Source: JBFFMO01 sp041390025
GTDB taxonomy: Bacteria; Myxococcota_A; Bradymonadia; Bradymonadales; Bradymonadaceae
Direction: 5' to 3'
NCBI GenBank assembly: GCA_041390025.1
Contig: JAWKQR010000016.1
Location: 61,867-125,866, forward strand
DNA length: 64,000 nt
A program made the position numbers and the translations under genes. A model generated the notes under the pieces. That model was given only the letters and a program-made list of their open reading frames with translations, ran no database searches and was not told the origin of the DNA. Below, one piece after another: positions 50,662-59,121 of the stretch (its first letter is position 1; each line of letters begins with the position of its first letter).

Positions 50662-52190
50662 GCCGTATTCCAAAGTTTGACCATCTCGCCGACCCTCGCC
50701 GACGACGGTTCTTGAAACTTCTTGGGGCGGCGCTTGCGTCTCCGGCGATTCCTGTGAGCCTACGCACCGACGCAATGTCGATCGTGATGGGTGAGGCGTA
50801 CGCGCAGACCGCGGCGAACGGCCCCACCTACTTCATGGAGATCAATCTGCGCGATCAGTGGGACTTTGGTCACGTATTTGTGTCGCCGTCTTTGGCGACC
50901 AACCCAAACCTGAGGCGTGGTCCGTCGGGGTCGCGCGCTGCCCTGTTCTACAACAATGTCAGCCAACAACCTCGGAACTTCTACTTGACCGAAGACTCCA
51001 TGGAGCTCGCTCCGCACTTGGACAACATCGCCGCGTGCGAGACGTTTGAGCTGTCTATGGGACGCATTCACGGTCACGAAGCGGCCAACTGTACCCGCTC
51101 CCCTGGACGGGGTTACAGCGGTGGTGCCGGGCGTGAAGCGATGTACGCCAATGAACCCAACTACTCCGAGCAAGGCAATGAACCGCACTTCACGTCGACC
51201 CCGACGCCTGCATCCTTGCACAATTATTGGCAAAAGCAGCTGGACGACAAACCTGCGCGCAACGGCGTGACGTTCAAAGGCATCAGCCGCTTTCACAACG
51301 TTTACCACTACGGCGCGGGATTGCCCGGCGCCGAACTCGACCGCCGGCAGTCTGTCCAAGAGTTGCTCGATGCGTTCCCGGATGAAGTTCGGGATCTCAA
51401 CGTGCTCGCCTCACCCGAAGAGGCCGCGACGCTGAGCAAGCTGCTCAAGAGCCTCGACCGAAGATTCTTCCAGAAGTACGGATATTCCACGGGCGCCGTC
51501 GACCGACACGACGCCAACTTGAACGAAGTGCAGTCACTGCTGTATTCGGGCCAAACCCAGCTGATTTCGTTGCCCTTGACCGACGTCGAGCGCGAGTATT
51601 GGAGCAACGGCGTTCCACCGCAGGTGGGGCAAACCATCAAGGCGAACATCTGGGAACAGTGTGCGTACGGCTTCAAACTCCTCTCTGGCGGGATGGCGCG
51701 CACGTACTCGGTCGAGTTCGACTATGTCGACGTTCATGACCAACGCACGGAAGACCAGATGCGCGTGATGGCACGCCAGACCGTGCTACCGCTCGTGCGC
51801 CTGATCGAATCCTTCAAAGCCGCTGGGATGTGGGACAAAACACTCTTGGCAGTTTATAGCCTCGATGGGGGACGCTCTCCTGCGGCTGCAAGCTACGGAA
51901 ACGAGGGCAAGAACACTGTGATCCTTGCAGGCGGCATGATCGAGGGCGGCTACTACGGCGATATCTCGGTCGCCGGCGACAACGGGGACGGCCATACGTA
52001 TCGCTACCACGTGCCGGACGCATCCACGGGCGCGTTGGGCGCGGCCGTAACCGATAACTCTAGTCGACTGCCTGGCGCCACGATTTGGCGCACCGTCAAC
52101 AAAGCACTTGGGATTCCCGTGGATGTCTACGGACAGTTCCCCGACGTGGCTGGGCACCCTGAGCTCAATTTCATGCTGCGTCAGGGATAA
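50658..52190 (+). CDS. Tat-exported DUF1501/1552-like protein
   Basis: 510 residues. The twin-Arg signal is DPRRRRFLKLLGAALASP, giving Tat export after folding. The rest resembles the DUF1501/DUF1552 group, related to alkaline phosphatase/sulfatase folds (FELSMGRIHGHEAANCTRS, YSLDGGRSPAAAS, NGDGHTYRYH). The paired CxxCH lipoprotein upstream fits the DUF1501 pattern of soil and marine bacteria, where the pair is thought to process polysaccharide or sulfated matter. This function is an inference. It is the last gene of the three-gene operon, and its 3' end overlaps the convergent globin gene by 10 bases. Confidence 0.65.
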   Translation: MSRIPKFDHLADPRRRRFLKLLGAALASPAIPVSLRTDAMSIVMGEAYAQTAANGPTYFMEINLRDQWDFGHVFVSPSLATNPNLRRGPSGSRAALFYNNVSQQPRNFYLTEDSMELAPHLDNIAACETFELSMGRIHGHEAANCTRSPGRGYSGGAGREAMYANEPNYSEQGNEPHFTSTPTPASLHNYWQKQLDDKPARNGVTFKGISRFHNVYHYGAGLPGAELDRRQSVQELLDAFPDEVRDLNVLASPEEAATLSKLLKSLDRRFFQKYGYSTGAVDRHDANLNEVQSLLYSGQTQLISLPLTDVEREYWSNGVPPQVGQTIKANIWEQCAYGFKLLSGGMARTYSVEFDYVDVHDQRTEDQMRVMARQTVLPLVRLIESFKAAGMWDKTLLAVYSLDGGRSPAAASYGNEGKNTVILAGGMIEGGYYGDISVAGDNGDGHTYRYHVPDASTGALGAAVTDNSSRLPGATIWRTVNKALGIPVDVYGQFPDVAGHPELNFMLRQG

Positions 52191-52579
52191 CGTTCGTCGA
52201 TCGCCTTCTTGCCTTCGCGCACCACAAACTCGCGCAGTGACCGGTCCAACCCAAGCCACGCATCCTGAACGTGCGCGGGCACCGTGTGTGTTTCGAGCAC
52301 TTCCCGCAAAATCTGATGCCGACGATCGAAATGCCCGGGCAGAATCGCCAACTGCGCATGTGCCCGACGAATCGAGGGTCCCTCGTAGTGGCCAGAACGA
52401 TCGCCGAGGTGGGCTTGCAGGTAAGCGCACTGGCTGCGGATCAACTGTTCCTTGTCCGACGCATCGAAAAAGAATCCGATCAGAATATCCCCAAACATGC
52501 GGTCGTAGAGCGCACGAACGATGGACTCAAGGGCGGCCAATCCACCGACCTCGGCCTCCAGGTTCCAGTCGTCTGTCAT
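52181..52579 (-). CDS. truncated (2/2) haemoglobin
   Basis: 132 residues, one globin domain. GGLAALESIVRALYDRMFGDILIGFFF is the A-B-C region and AHAQLAILPGHFDRRHQILREVL the F-G region, with the proximal His in AHAQL. Truncated globins bind O2, NO or CO, and can detoxify NO or sense oxygen. The ATG overlaps the stop of the MXAN_5187-type gene upstream by 4 bases, so the two are translationally coupled. Confidence 0.85.
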   Translation of the reverse strand: MTDDWNLEAEVGGLAALESIVRALYDRMFGDILIGFFFDASDKEQLIRSQCAYLQAHLGDRSGHYEGPSIRRAHAQLAILPGHFDRRHQILREVLETHTVPAHVQDAWLGLDRSLREFVVREGKKAIDERYP

Positions 52580-53670
52580 TTGGGTACGGGCTTCAAGAAG
52601 GCGCGGCCGTCTTTGACGACCACTTGGAATTCGACGTCTGAGGCGCCTCGAGACTGGCGGATTTGGTCGCGCTGGGCCTGCATCGAGCTCTTGACCTGCT
52701 CGTACGAAAGCCCCTGTGTGGACTCGTTGAGCTGACGTTTGGTGGCGATTAGCTTGTCGTACACCTGTCGCGCCTCGTCATCGCCCCCGCTGGCCGAAGG
52801 TCGCTGCACGACACGCTGGGGACCTGTGGTGCGCTGGATCGTGCGTGGCTGCGAGGCGGTTGGGGTTCCGGCGGTCCGTTCAGCCTCGATCTTGGCCTTC
52901 ATCTCAGCAAGTTTGCGCAGCTTCTCCATGTCAGCGCCACGAATCTCGTTAGCGGGTGCAGTCACGTCCCGGTTCAACCGGTTCTTGAGGCGCGCTAGTT
53001 TGGACTGACGGTCGTCTTCTTCCCCTGAACTCTCCGCAGACGCCTGGGGTCGGGCAGGCGCTGGCGCGGGAGCGGGCTCGACAGCACCAAGCTGTGCACG
53101 GATTTCGGCAAGTTTTTGTTGGCGACGGCGCTCTTTTTCTTCGCCAGATTCAGCCGCATCATAATGGCTTGGCATCTGCGGCTCATTGGCCATGCGAGGT
53201 TCGTTGGCCATACGCGGGCGATTGGTGTTGTCGAACGCGCCCGCGCGCTCCATTTCCTCAAGCTCCGCCTGCAGATCGTCGACGGCATCAAGCTCGAGGT
53301 CGAGCTCGATAATGGGTAGCCCGTCGTCGCTCGTCCGTTGTTGGCGCCGCTCTTGATTTCGCTTCGCACGGTGAATGTCGCGTACGTACGTCCCTTCCTC
53401 GATCTGGCGTTCGATGCGTCCCCAGTAAGCTTTGTAGGCGTTGAACCGTTGAATCAACGACCGCAACCGGAACTTCTGAGCCGTGTTGCGAATGTAGATG
53501 TTCTCGAAGCGCTGAACCATGCGAAACACGTCCTTGCGCAACGTGATCGGCGCCATCCGCTCGATCCCCAAAAAGTACTGCTCGTACAGCGTCCGAAGCC
53601 GCTGCATCTTGACTTCGAGCTCGTTGAGTAAGGCCTCGATCTCGCCTTGATTCAGGGTTTCTTTTGCCAT
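52576..53670 (-). CDS. MXAN_5187-type coiled-coil protein
   Basis: 364 residues. ATG 53670 was chosen for its fit to the family N-terminus. The conserved block LYEQYFLGIERMAPI ... RFENIYIRNTAQKFRLRSL ... YKAYWGRIERQIEEGTYVRD (about 30-105) is the MXAN_5187 C-terminal domain known from myxobacteria. The rest is disordered and charged, with Gln/Arg and Pro/Ala stretches, and then a helical C-terminus. The family is unknown in function. Strong Arg/Lys content would suit RNA or protein scaffolding. It is coupled to the globin gene. Confidence 0.75.
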   Translation of the reverse strand: MAKETLNQGEIEALLNELEVKMQRLRTLYEQYFLGIERMAPITLRKDVFRMVQRFENIYIRNTAQKFRLRSLIQRFNAYKAYWGRIERQIEEGTYVRDIHRAKRNQERRQQRTSDDGLPIIELDLELDAVDDLQAELEEMERAGAFDNTNRPRMANEPRMANEPQMPSHYDAAESGEEKERRRQQKLAEIRAQLGAVEPAPAPAPARPQASAESSGEEDDRQSKLARLKNRLNRDVTAPANEIRGADMEKLRKLAEMKAKIEAERTAGTPTASQPRTIQRTTGPQRVVQRPSASGGDDEARQVYDKLIATKRQLNESTQGLSYEQVKSSMQAQRDQIRQSRGASDVEFQVVVKDGRAFLKPVPK

Positions 53671-53743
53671 GGATAAGCAACCTGCCCACGGTTTGCTCAA
53701 GCCCGTCAAGGCGTGATAACTGCGTGTTCAACTGTAAACGACG

Positions 53744-54640
53744 ATGGTCTTGGTGCAAGCATATCAACGAATATTCGGGACGACAAATACACACTGGGCG
53801 CTTCTGGTGTGGTTGTGCCTGTTTACGTGGGGCTGTCAACGCACCGAGACCACGGCGACATCCATCGACGCGCCAGCACAACCCACACGCATCGTGTCAC
53901 TGGCTCCCAACGTCACCGAGATCCTGTTTGCGCTCGGCAAAGGGCCGGCAGTGGTCGGTGTCACGAAGTTCTGCGACTACCCACCCGAGGTCGAAAAACT
54001 CCCACGTGTGGGAGGGTTGATTGATCCCAATGTAGAGGCAATCTTGGCGCTCAAGCCAGACCTGGTCATTGGTGTCACGTCCAGCGGCGACCCGTCCATC
54101 GCGCGCGCGCTCGAGAACGCCAAGATCCCATTTTCGTTTCAAAAGATGGAGTCGCTCGAAGAGACGTTTGCCGGCATCAACGCCATCGGTAGGTTGGTCG
54201 GCGCCACGCCGCAGGCCAACGAGCTTGTCGCGGACATGCGTGGTGCGCTCAGCGCGTTTGAGGGCGTCCCCATGGAAGGGCGGCCCAAAGTCCTCATGGT
54301 CTTTGGCCACAACCCCATCGTCGCAGCGGGCCCCAACACGTTTGCCGACGAGCTGATCGTGCGTGCTGGCGGTCAAAATGCGCTCGCAGGTTCGCAGGCG
54401 CAGTGGCCCACGCTTGATCCCGAGAAAGTCCTGGAGCTCGACCCGGACAGAATCTTGGATCTCTCGATGACCGCCGAACACGACGACACGTTCTGGGAAA
54501 AATTCCCGAGTCTCTCGGCCGCGCAGACACACAACATTTACCAGTTCACCGACGCTTCGATGATGCGGCCCGGTCCTCGTTTGATCGACGCGTATCGCCG
54601 CCTCGCCATGGCCATCCGTGGCAAGCACCACGTCCACTGA
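53744..54640 (+). CDS. btuF: BtuF/FecB-type periplasmic binding lipoprotein
   Basis: 298 residues. The lipobox WGC is at about residues 29-31, with a hydrophobic helix ahead. The mature protein is a type III binding protein: IVSLAPNVTEILFALG, then KFCDYPPEVEKLPRVGG (a cobalamin-binding-protein signature), and the second lobe. It feeds the importer encoded just downstream. Cobalamin or another corrinoid is the most likely substrate by sequence, but haem and siderophore binding proteins are similar. The permease start follows one base after this stop. There is no room for a cobalamin riboswitch upstream. Confidence 0.8.
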   Translation: MVLVQAYQRIFGTTNTHWALLVWLCLFTWGCQRTETTATSIDAPAQPTRIVSLAPNVTEILFALGKGPAVVGVTKFCDYPPEVEKLPRVGGLIDPNVEAILALKPDLVIGVTSSGDPSIARALENAKIPFSFQKMESLEETFAGINAIGRLVGATPQANELVADMRGALSAFEGVPMEGRPKVLMVFGHNPIVAAGPNTFADELIVRAGGQNALAGSQAQWPTLDPEKVLELDPDRILDLSMTAEHDDTFWEKFPSLSAAQTHNIYQFTDASMMRPGPRLIDAYRRLAMAIRGKHHVH

Positions 54641-54641
54641 C

Positions 54642-54938
54642 ATGAACAACGTCCTAACCTACACGCGCTTGTTTCGTGTCTTGGCTTTGTCCGCGGTGAC
54701 GCTTCTAGGCGCGATGGCAGCGGGGCTGGCGTGGGGGTCGAGCAGCGCCAGCGCATTCGACATTTTCGGTGACCACAACATCGTCTGGATCGCGCGCGCG
54801 CCGCGTGTCATTTTCGCCGCGGCAGTGGGAGCCGCGCTCGCCATCTCCGGATCGGTGTTTCAAGCGGTGTTGCGAAACCCACTTGCAGACCCCTACATCT
54901 TGGGAATCTCGGGCGGCGCCGCGCTCGGGGCAGTCTGA
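54642..54938 (+). CDS. btuC: BtuC-type permease, N-terminal piece
   Basis: The first ~98 residues of the membrane permease. It has an N-terminal helix and then WIARAPRVIFAAAVGAALAISGSVFQAVLRNPLADPY, the BtuC/FecD signature including LRNPLADP. It ends in an early stop at 54938. The frame is broken between 54927 and 54935, where one base is missing (GGGG run or the nearby C). It joins 54938-55648 directly. Confidence 0.8.
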   Translation: MNNVLTYTRLFRVLALSAVTLLGAMAAGLAWGSSSASAFDIFGDHNIVWIARAPRVIFAAAVGAALAISGSVFQAVLRNPLADPYILGISGGAALGAV

Positions 54939-55648
54939 TGGTGGCTGCGGTAGGCACCGGATTTGCGCTCGGAGTTCCGGTCGCGGCGTTCCTCGGAGCG
55001 CTTATGTCGCTCGCCTTGATTCTGAGTGTCAGTCGCTGGCTCCCGGGCGGACAGCTGTCTACCTACGTGTTGTTGCTCACGGGTGTGATCTTCAACGCCC
55101 TAGCATCCGCTGTCATCATGTTCCTCAAGGCCGTCGTGTCGGCTCAAAAGGCGCAAGAGCTCCTCTTTTATCTCATGGGAACGCTCTCGGTTGAGGGCAC
55201 ACCGTGGGAAGAGACGCTGGCTGTCACGGCTGTCATCGTGCTGGTGTGTCTTACTCTGACGTGGTTTGCGCGCGACCTCAATGTGATGAGCCTTGGCGAT
55301 GACGAGGCGAAGTCATTGGGTGTCGACGTGGCGCGCCTGCGGGCCGCCGTGGTCGTGGTCGCCAGCGTTGGCGTGGCCATCAGCGTCGCATACACGGGTC
55401 TGATCGGATTCGTCGGCCTTGTCGTGCCGCACGGTGTACGGTTGGTGGTGGGTCCCGACCATCGCATCTTGCTCCCTACGACGGCGCTGATCGGCGGCGC
55501 GTTTTTGGTCGTGTGCGATCTGCTCGCCCGCGTTTCTTTTGGCGCACTCGATACGGCGTTGCCGGTCGGTGTGATCACGGCGTGTGTGGGAGCGCCACTC
55601 TTCATCATCTTTCTGCGTCGACACCTTTTGCGGGCGGGAAAATCATGA
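54938..55648 (+). CDS. btuC: BtuC-type permease, C-terminal piece
   Basis: The remaining ~236 residues, about eight membrane helices. Motifs are VLLLTGVIFNALASAVIMFL, the EAA-type coupling helix in SLGDDEAKSLGVDVARLR and the last helix with VVCDLLARVSF. It matches the end of BtuC. The permease would move the substrate with the ATPase downstream. The stop overlaps the next ATG by 4 bases. Confidence 0.82.
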   Translation: MVAAVGTGFALGVPVAAFLGALMSLALILSVSRWLPGGQLSTYVLLLTGVIFNALASAVIMFLKAVVSAQKAQELLFYLMGTLSVEGTPWEETLAVTAVIVLVCLTLTWFARDLNVMSLGDDEAKSLGVDVARLRAAVVVVASVGVAISVAYTGLIGFVGLVVPHGVRLVVGPDHRILLPTTALIGGAFLVVCDLLARVSFGALDTALPVGVITACVGAPLFIIFLRRHLLRAGKS

Positions 55649-56418
55649 TCCACGCTACGGGCATTTCGGTGCGGCTTGGAACGCGCCACGTTCTGCGCAA
55701 CATCGACCTACGCGTCGACGAAGGCCAAGCGGTGGCGATCATCGGCCCCAACGGAGCCGGGAAATCGACCTTGATGCGCGTGTTGGCCGGCGTCCTTGAC
55801 CCCACACATGGGAACGTCAGCCGCCCAGGCCTCACGCCCCGCGAACGCGCGAGCTACGTCGCTTACGTGCCCCAAGCCCATGGCGTCACCTTTGAATTCA
55901 CCGTACTTGAGTTCGTGCTCATGGCGTTTCATGTCCAGAATTCGCGATGGGCGCTTGAGTCCAAGGCGCAGGTCGATGCAGCCATGCTTGCCCTCGACAA
56001 GCTTCAGGTCTCGGGCTTGCACGACCAACCCATCACCGCGCTGAGCTCCGGCGAGTTTCAAAGGGTACTCATGGCGCGAACGTTGGCTTCTCGCGCCGTG
56101 GTGTGGCTGCTCGACGAACCGACTTCGAACCTTGATCTGAAGCACCAAATCACATTGCTTGAGCTTCTGCGCGAGCATGTGGAACAAGGCGGCATCGCCG
56201 TGTCGATCTTCCATGATCTAGGCTTGGTGACCCGGTATTTCGACCGAGTCGTTGCGCTGAACGGCGGCGAGTTGGCGTTCGACGGCCCGGCGAACGCGGT
56301 GATGACACCCGAGAACCTATCGACCCTGTTTGATGTCAACCTCACGCGGCTATCTGACACTCGCCATGTAGCGTACGTTGCCACGAGTTTAGATCCCGAC
56401 CCGCATTCAGACGTTTAG
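55645..56418 (+). CDS. btuD: BtuD-type ABC transporter ATPase
   Basis: 257 residues. Walker A is GPNGAGKST, the signature LSSGEFQRVLMARTLA, Walker B VWLLDEPTSNLD and the switch His in SIFHDLG. It is the ATPase of the BtuFCD-type importer. It starts in the overlap with the permease stop, so the three genes form one operon. Followed by the serpin gene after 20 bases. Confidence 0.92.
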   Translation: MIHATGISVRLGTRHVLRNIDLRVDEGQAVAIIGPNGAGKSTLMRVLAGVLDPTHGNVSRPGLTPRERASYVAYVPQAHGVTFEFTVLEFVLMAFHVQNSRWALESKAQVDAAMLALDKLQVSGLHDQPITALSSGEFQRVLMARTLASRAVVWLLDEPTSNLDLKHQITLLELLREHVEQGGIAVSIFHDLGLVTRYFDRVVALNGGELAFDGPANAVMTPENLSTLFDVNLTRLSDTRHVAYVATSLDPDPHSDV

Positions 56419-56438
56419 AGCCGAAAGAAGGAGGAGAT

Positions 56439-57746
56439 GTGAGACTGAGAACCATCGCACTGGCCATTTTCTTAAGTTCCTGCGCTGCAGAACAAAAACC
56501 CATGGCTCCTGCAGAACAACAACCCGCAAGTGTTGAGTCCGAGGCGTCGTCGGTGCCCGTGGTCGATGGCCCGAAGCTCGAGGAAGAACGTCAGGAGGCC
56601 GCAAAACCCAAGCCCGTTGTCGCGGGCGTGGAGTCGCTCGTCAAAAGCCACACGGAATTCGCCTTTGACCTGCACAAGGTCATGCCGAGCCAGAATGTTG
56701 TGTACTCACCCTACAGCATTGCGACCGTCCTAGGCGCCGTCGCCGTAGGTGCTGACGCAGAAACCGCATCGCAGCTCAACAGCGTGTTGCGATTGAGTCC
56801 GGAATCCGCCAACCCGGCGCTGAATCGAACACTTGCCGACATTCTCGCAACGCGTGAGCGACGTGGTGAGCGTGGGTTCCGACTCAAAGTTGCGAACGGC
56901 ATGTGGGTGCAGCAAAACTTCGCCTTGGCCACGGATTTCCTGCGCGTGACAGAGAACGAGTTTCTATTCACGCCCAAGACCATCGACTTCGCTCAAAGCG
57001 ATGCGGCACGCGCGTCAATCAACACCGCCGTCGCAGATGCGACCGAGCAACGAATCAAAGACCTCATCAAGCCCAACGTGTTGGGCTCATTGACACGGTT
57101 GGTCATCACAAACGCGGTGTACTTCAGCGCGCCTTGGCGCGTCCCATTCCAGGTTGCGGCAACCCAAGACGACACCTTTAGTCTGCTCGACGGCAAGGCG
57201 GTCTCGGCGCCATTCATGAACCAGACCGGGACATTTCCGTACCTCAGAACCGACGAGCTTGAGGCCATCGCGCTTCCATACGCAGGGGATGATGTTGTGG
57301 CGTGGATTGTGTTGCCGAATGCGAAGAAGTTTGCGGACGTCGACGCCGCGCTGTCGTCGCGACGTTTTGCGGCCATCACCGAAAGCGCACGACCCGAGCG
57401 CGTCAGTGTCTCGTTGCCAAAGTTTGAGGTGCGCAGCTCGCTCGACCTGAAATCCACCCTCAAGACGATGGGGGTAGTCGACGCCTTCGACCCCAACAAC
57501 GCGAACTTTACCAAGATGGTTCAAGGGAAAGAGCCGCTCTACGTCTCGGCGTTTGCACACGACGGATTCATTCGTGTCGATGAGGCCGGCACCGAAGCCG
57601 CAGCTGCGACGGCGGCGGTCATGACCACACGGTCGCTCTCACCGCCGAGCGCTTCGTTTGTCGCCAATCGCCCATTTCTGATGCTGATCGTCGACAAGAC
57701 GGGCGAAATTTTGTTCGTGACGCGGGTCGTCAACCCTTTGAAATAG
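56439..57746 (+). CDS. lipoprotein serpin with predicted Arg-Ser reactive bond
   Basis: 435 residues. The signal ends at lipobox SSC (Cys15), then an Ala/Pro/Glu linker to about residue 62. The serpin core has VVYSPYSIATVLGAVAVGA, NAVYFSAPWRVPF, FMNQTGTFPYLR and RPFLMLIVDKTGEILFVTRVVNP. The hinge is EAGTEAAAATAAV (Glu382 as P17), a sequence that allows strand insertion and thus inhibition. By alignment with alpha-1-antitrypsin, P1 is Arg398 and P1' Ser399, so trypsin-like proteases are the expected targets. It overlaps the convergent hisS by 17 bases. Confidence 0.88.
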   Translation: MRLRTIALAIFLSSCAAEQKPMAPAEQQPASVESEASSVPVVDGPKLEEERQEAAKPKPVVAGVESLVKSHTEFAFDLHKVMPSQNVVYSPYSIATVLGAVAVGADAETASQLNSVLRLSPESANPALNRTLADILATRERRGERGFRLKVANGMWVQQNFALATDFLRVTENEFLFTPKTIDFAQSDAARASINTAVADATEQRIKDLIKPNVLGSLTRLVITNAVYFSAPWRVPFQVAATQDDTFSLLDGKAVSAPFMNQTGTFPYLRTDELEAIALPYAGDDVVAWIVLPNAKKFADVDAALSSRRFAAITESARPERVSVSLPKFEVRSSLDLKSTLKTMGVVDAFDPNNANFTKMVQGKEPLYVSAFAHDGFIRVDEAGTEAAAATAAVMTTRSLSPPSASFVANRPFLMLIVDKTGEILFVTRVVNPLK

Positions 57747-59112
57747 CGGCAACGATGGCTGCCGCTGCGTCGGACCTCGGGAATGACTGCTGCTGCCCCG
57801 TGCCCAAGTGCTTGAGCGTCACCGTTTGGGCAGAAACCTCATCGGGCCCCATCAACACAACGTATGGAATTCTACGCGAATCGGCGTACTTGAACTGTTT
57901 CCCGTACTTGTCGTGGTCGGGATAGACGTCTACGCGAACCCCCTTCGCCCTGAGTTCATGCGCCAATGCGAGAGAGGCAGCGGTTGTCTCGGCGCCCCAT
58001 AGGGTCACAAGTACGTCCACATCCGAGACCTCGTCGGTGAACATCCCGGACTCTTCCATCAACACGAGTAAGCGCTCGACCCCAAGCGAGAATCCGCAGG
58101 CGGGCACGTCCTCTTTCATGAACATGCCGATCAGGCCGTCGTAACGACCGCCGCCACCCAAGCTGCCTGGAAACGCGTCGCTTCGAACCTCAAAAATTGG
58201 CCCCGTGTAGTACGAAAGCCCACGTGCGAGGTAGGGGTCTAGGCACAGCAAAGACGCGGCTGGCCCGCCCGACGCGAACGAAAGCAGTGACCGAAGGTCC
58301 GCGATCGCCGATAGACCTTGGTCCGACGACGCCAACGCCCCTTCTAGGTGCGCCAACACGGCCTCGTTCGAAAACCCGTCCGTTCCGGGGGCGACAAACC
58401 CGTCTAAAATCCCCATCAGAGTCGCCACGGAGTCGTCCGCGATGCCCCGACTCTTAAGCTCGTTCACCACACCATCGCGCCCAATCTTGTCGAGCTTATC
58501 GATGGCGATGAGGGCATCAGCCTCCTTCGCGTCCGAGATTTGGCTGACCTGCATCAGCGCCTGCAGGACACGTCGGTGGTTGACGTGAATACGCACGTCT
58601 AAGAACCCTAGTTCTTTGAGGATCGTCGCCAGCGCTGCGGTGACCTCAGCCTCCACGGCCATCGAGGAGGAACCCACCACGTCGACGTCACACTGGTAAA
58701 ACTCACGAAAACGACCGCGTTGTGGGCGGTCGGCTCGCCAGACGGGCGCAATCTGATAACGTTTGAAGTACCGCGGAAGATCGTTGCGATACTGAGCGTA
58801 AACGCGGGCAAGAGGCACCGTCAGATCGTAGCGAAGTCCAGCATCGGCAAGGTCGATGTCACGAACTTGCTCGCCTTGGAGCGCGCGCTCAAGTTTGTCC
58901 CCACGTTGCAGGATCTTGAAGATGAGCTGGTCGCCTTCTTCGCCGTACTTGCCAAGCAGCGTGTCCAAGCGTTCGACACATGGTGTGTCGATCCGTTCAA
59001 AACCAAACGCGTTGTAGACGCGCTCGATGACGTCAAATACACGCTTTCGCCGACGCATCTCGGTGGGCAGAAAGTCGCGAAACCCGCTCGCGGGCTTGGT
59101 GGAGATGGCCAT
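57730..59112 (-). CDS. hisS: histidyl-tRNA synthetase
   Basis: 460 residues. GFRDFLPTEMRRR and FERIDTPCVE form the opening; motif 2 is QIAPVWRADRPQRGRFREFYQCD. The histidine-A region is DPYLARGLSYYTG, with GSLGGGGRYDGL. A C-terminal anticodon-binding domain ends the chain (SLALAHELRAKGVRVDVYP). It charges tRNA-His. It begins 9 bases downstream of the lipoprotein gene, and may be co-transcribed. Confidence 0.96.
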   Translation of the reverse strand: MAISTKPASGFRDFLPTEMRRRKRVFDVIERVYNAFGFERIDTPCVERLDTLLGKYGEEGDQLIFKILQRGDKLERALQGEQVRDIDLADAGLRYDLTVPLARVYAQYRNDLPRYFKRYQIAPVWRADRPQRGRFREFYQCDVDVVGSSSMAVEAEVTAALATILKELGFLDVRIHVNHRRVLQALMQVSQISDAKEADALIAIDKLDKIGRDGVVNELKSRGIADDSVATLMGILDGFVAPGTDGFSNEAVLAHLEGALASSDQGLSAIADLRSLLSFASGGPAASLLCLDPYLARGLSYYTGPIFEVRSDAFPGSLGGGGRYDGLIGMFMKEDVPACGFSLGVERLLVLMEESGMFTDEVSDVDVLVTLWGAETTAASLALAHELRAKGVRVDVYPDHDKYGKQFKYADSRRIPYVVLMGPDEVSAQTVTLKHLGTGQQQSFPRSDAAAAIVAAISKG

Positions 59113-59121
59113 GTTCCAAAC

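Noticed and set aside
53671..53743. Cobalamin riboswitch upstream of the BtuFCD-type operon
   Set aside because: Only about 70 bases separate the divergent start at 53670 from the ATG, too short for the aptamer, and no B12-box-like bases are seen.
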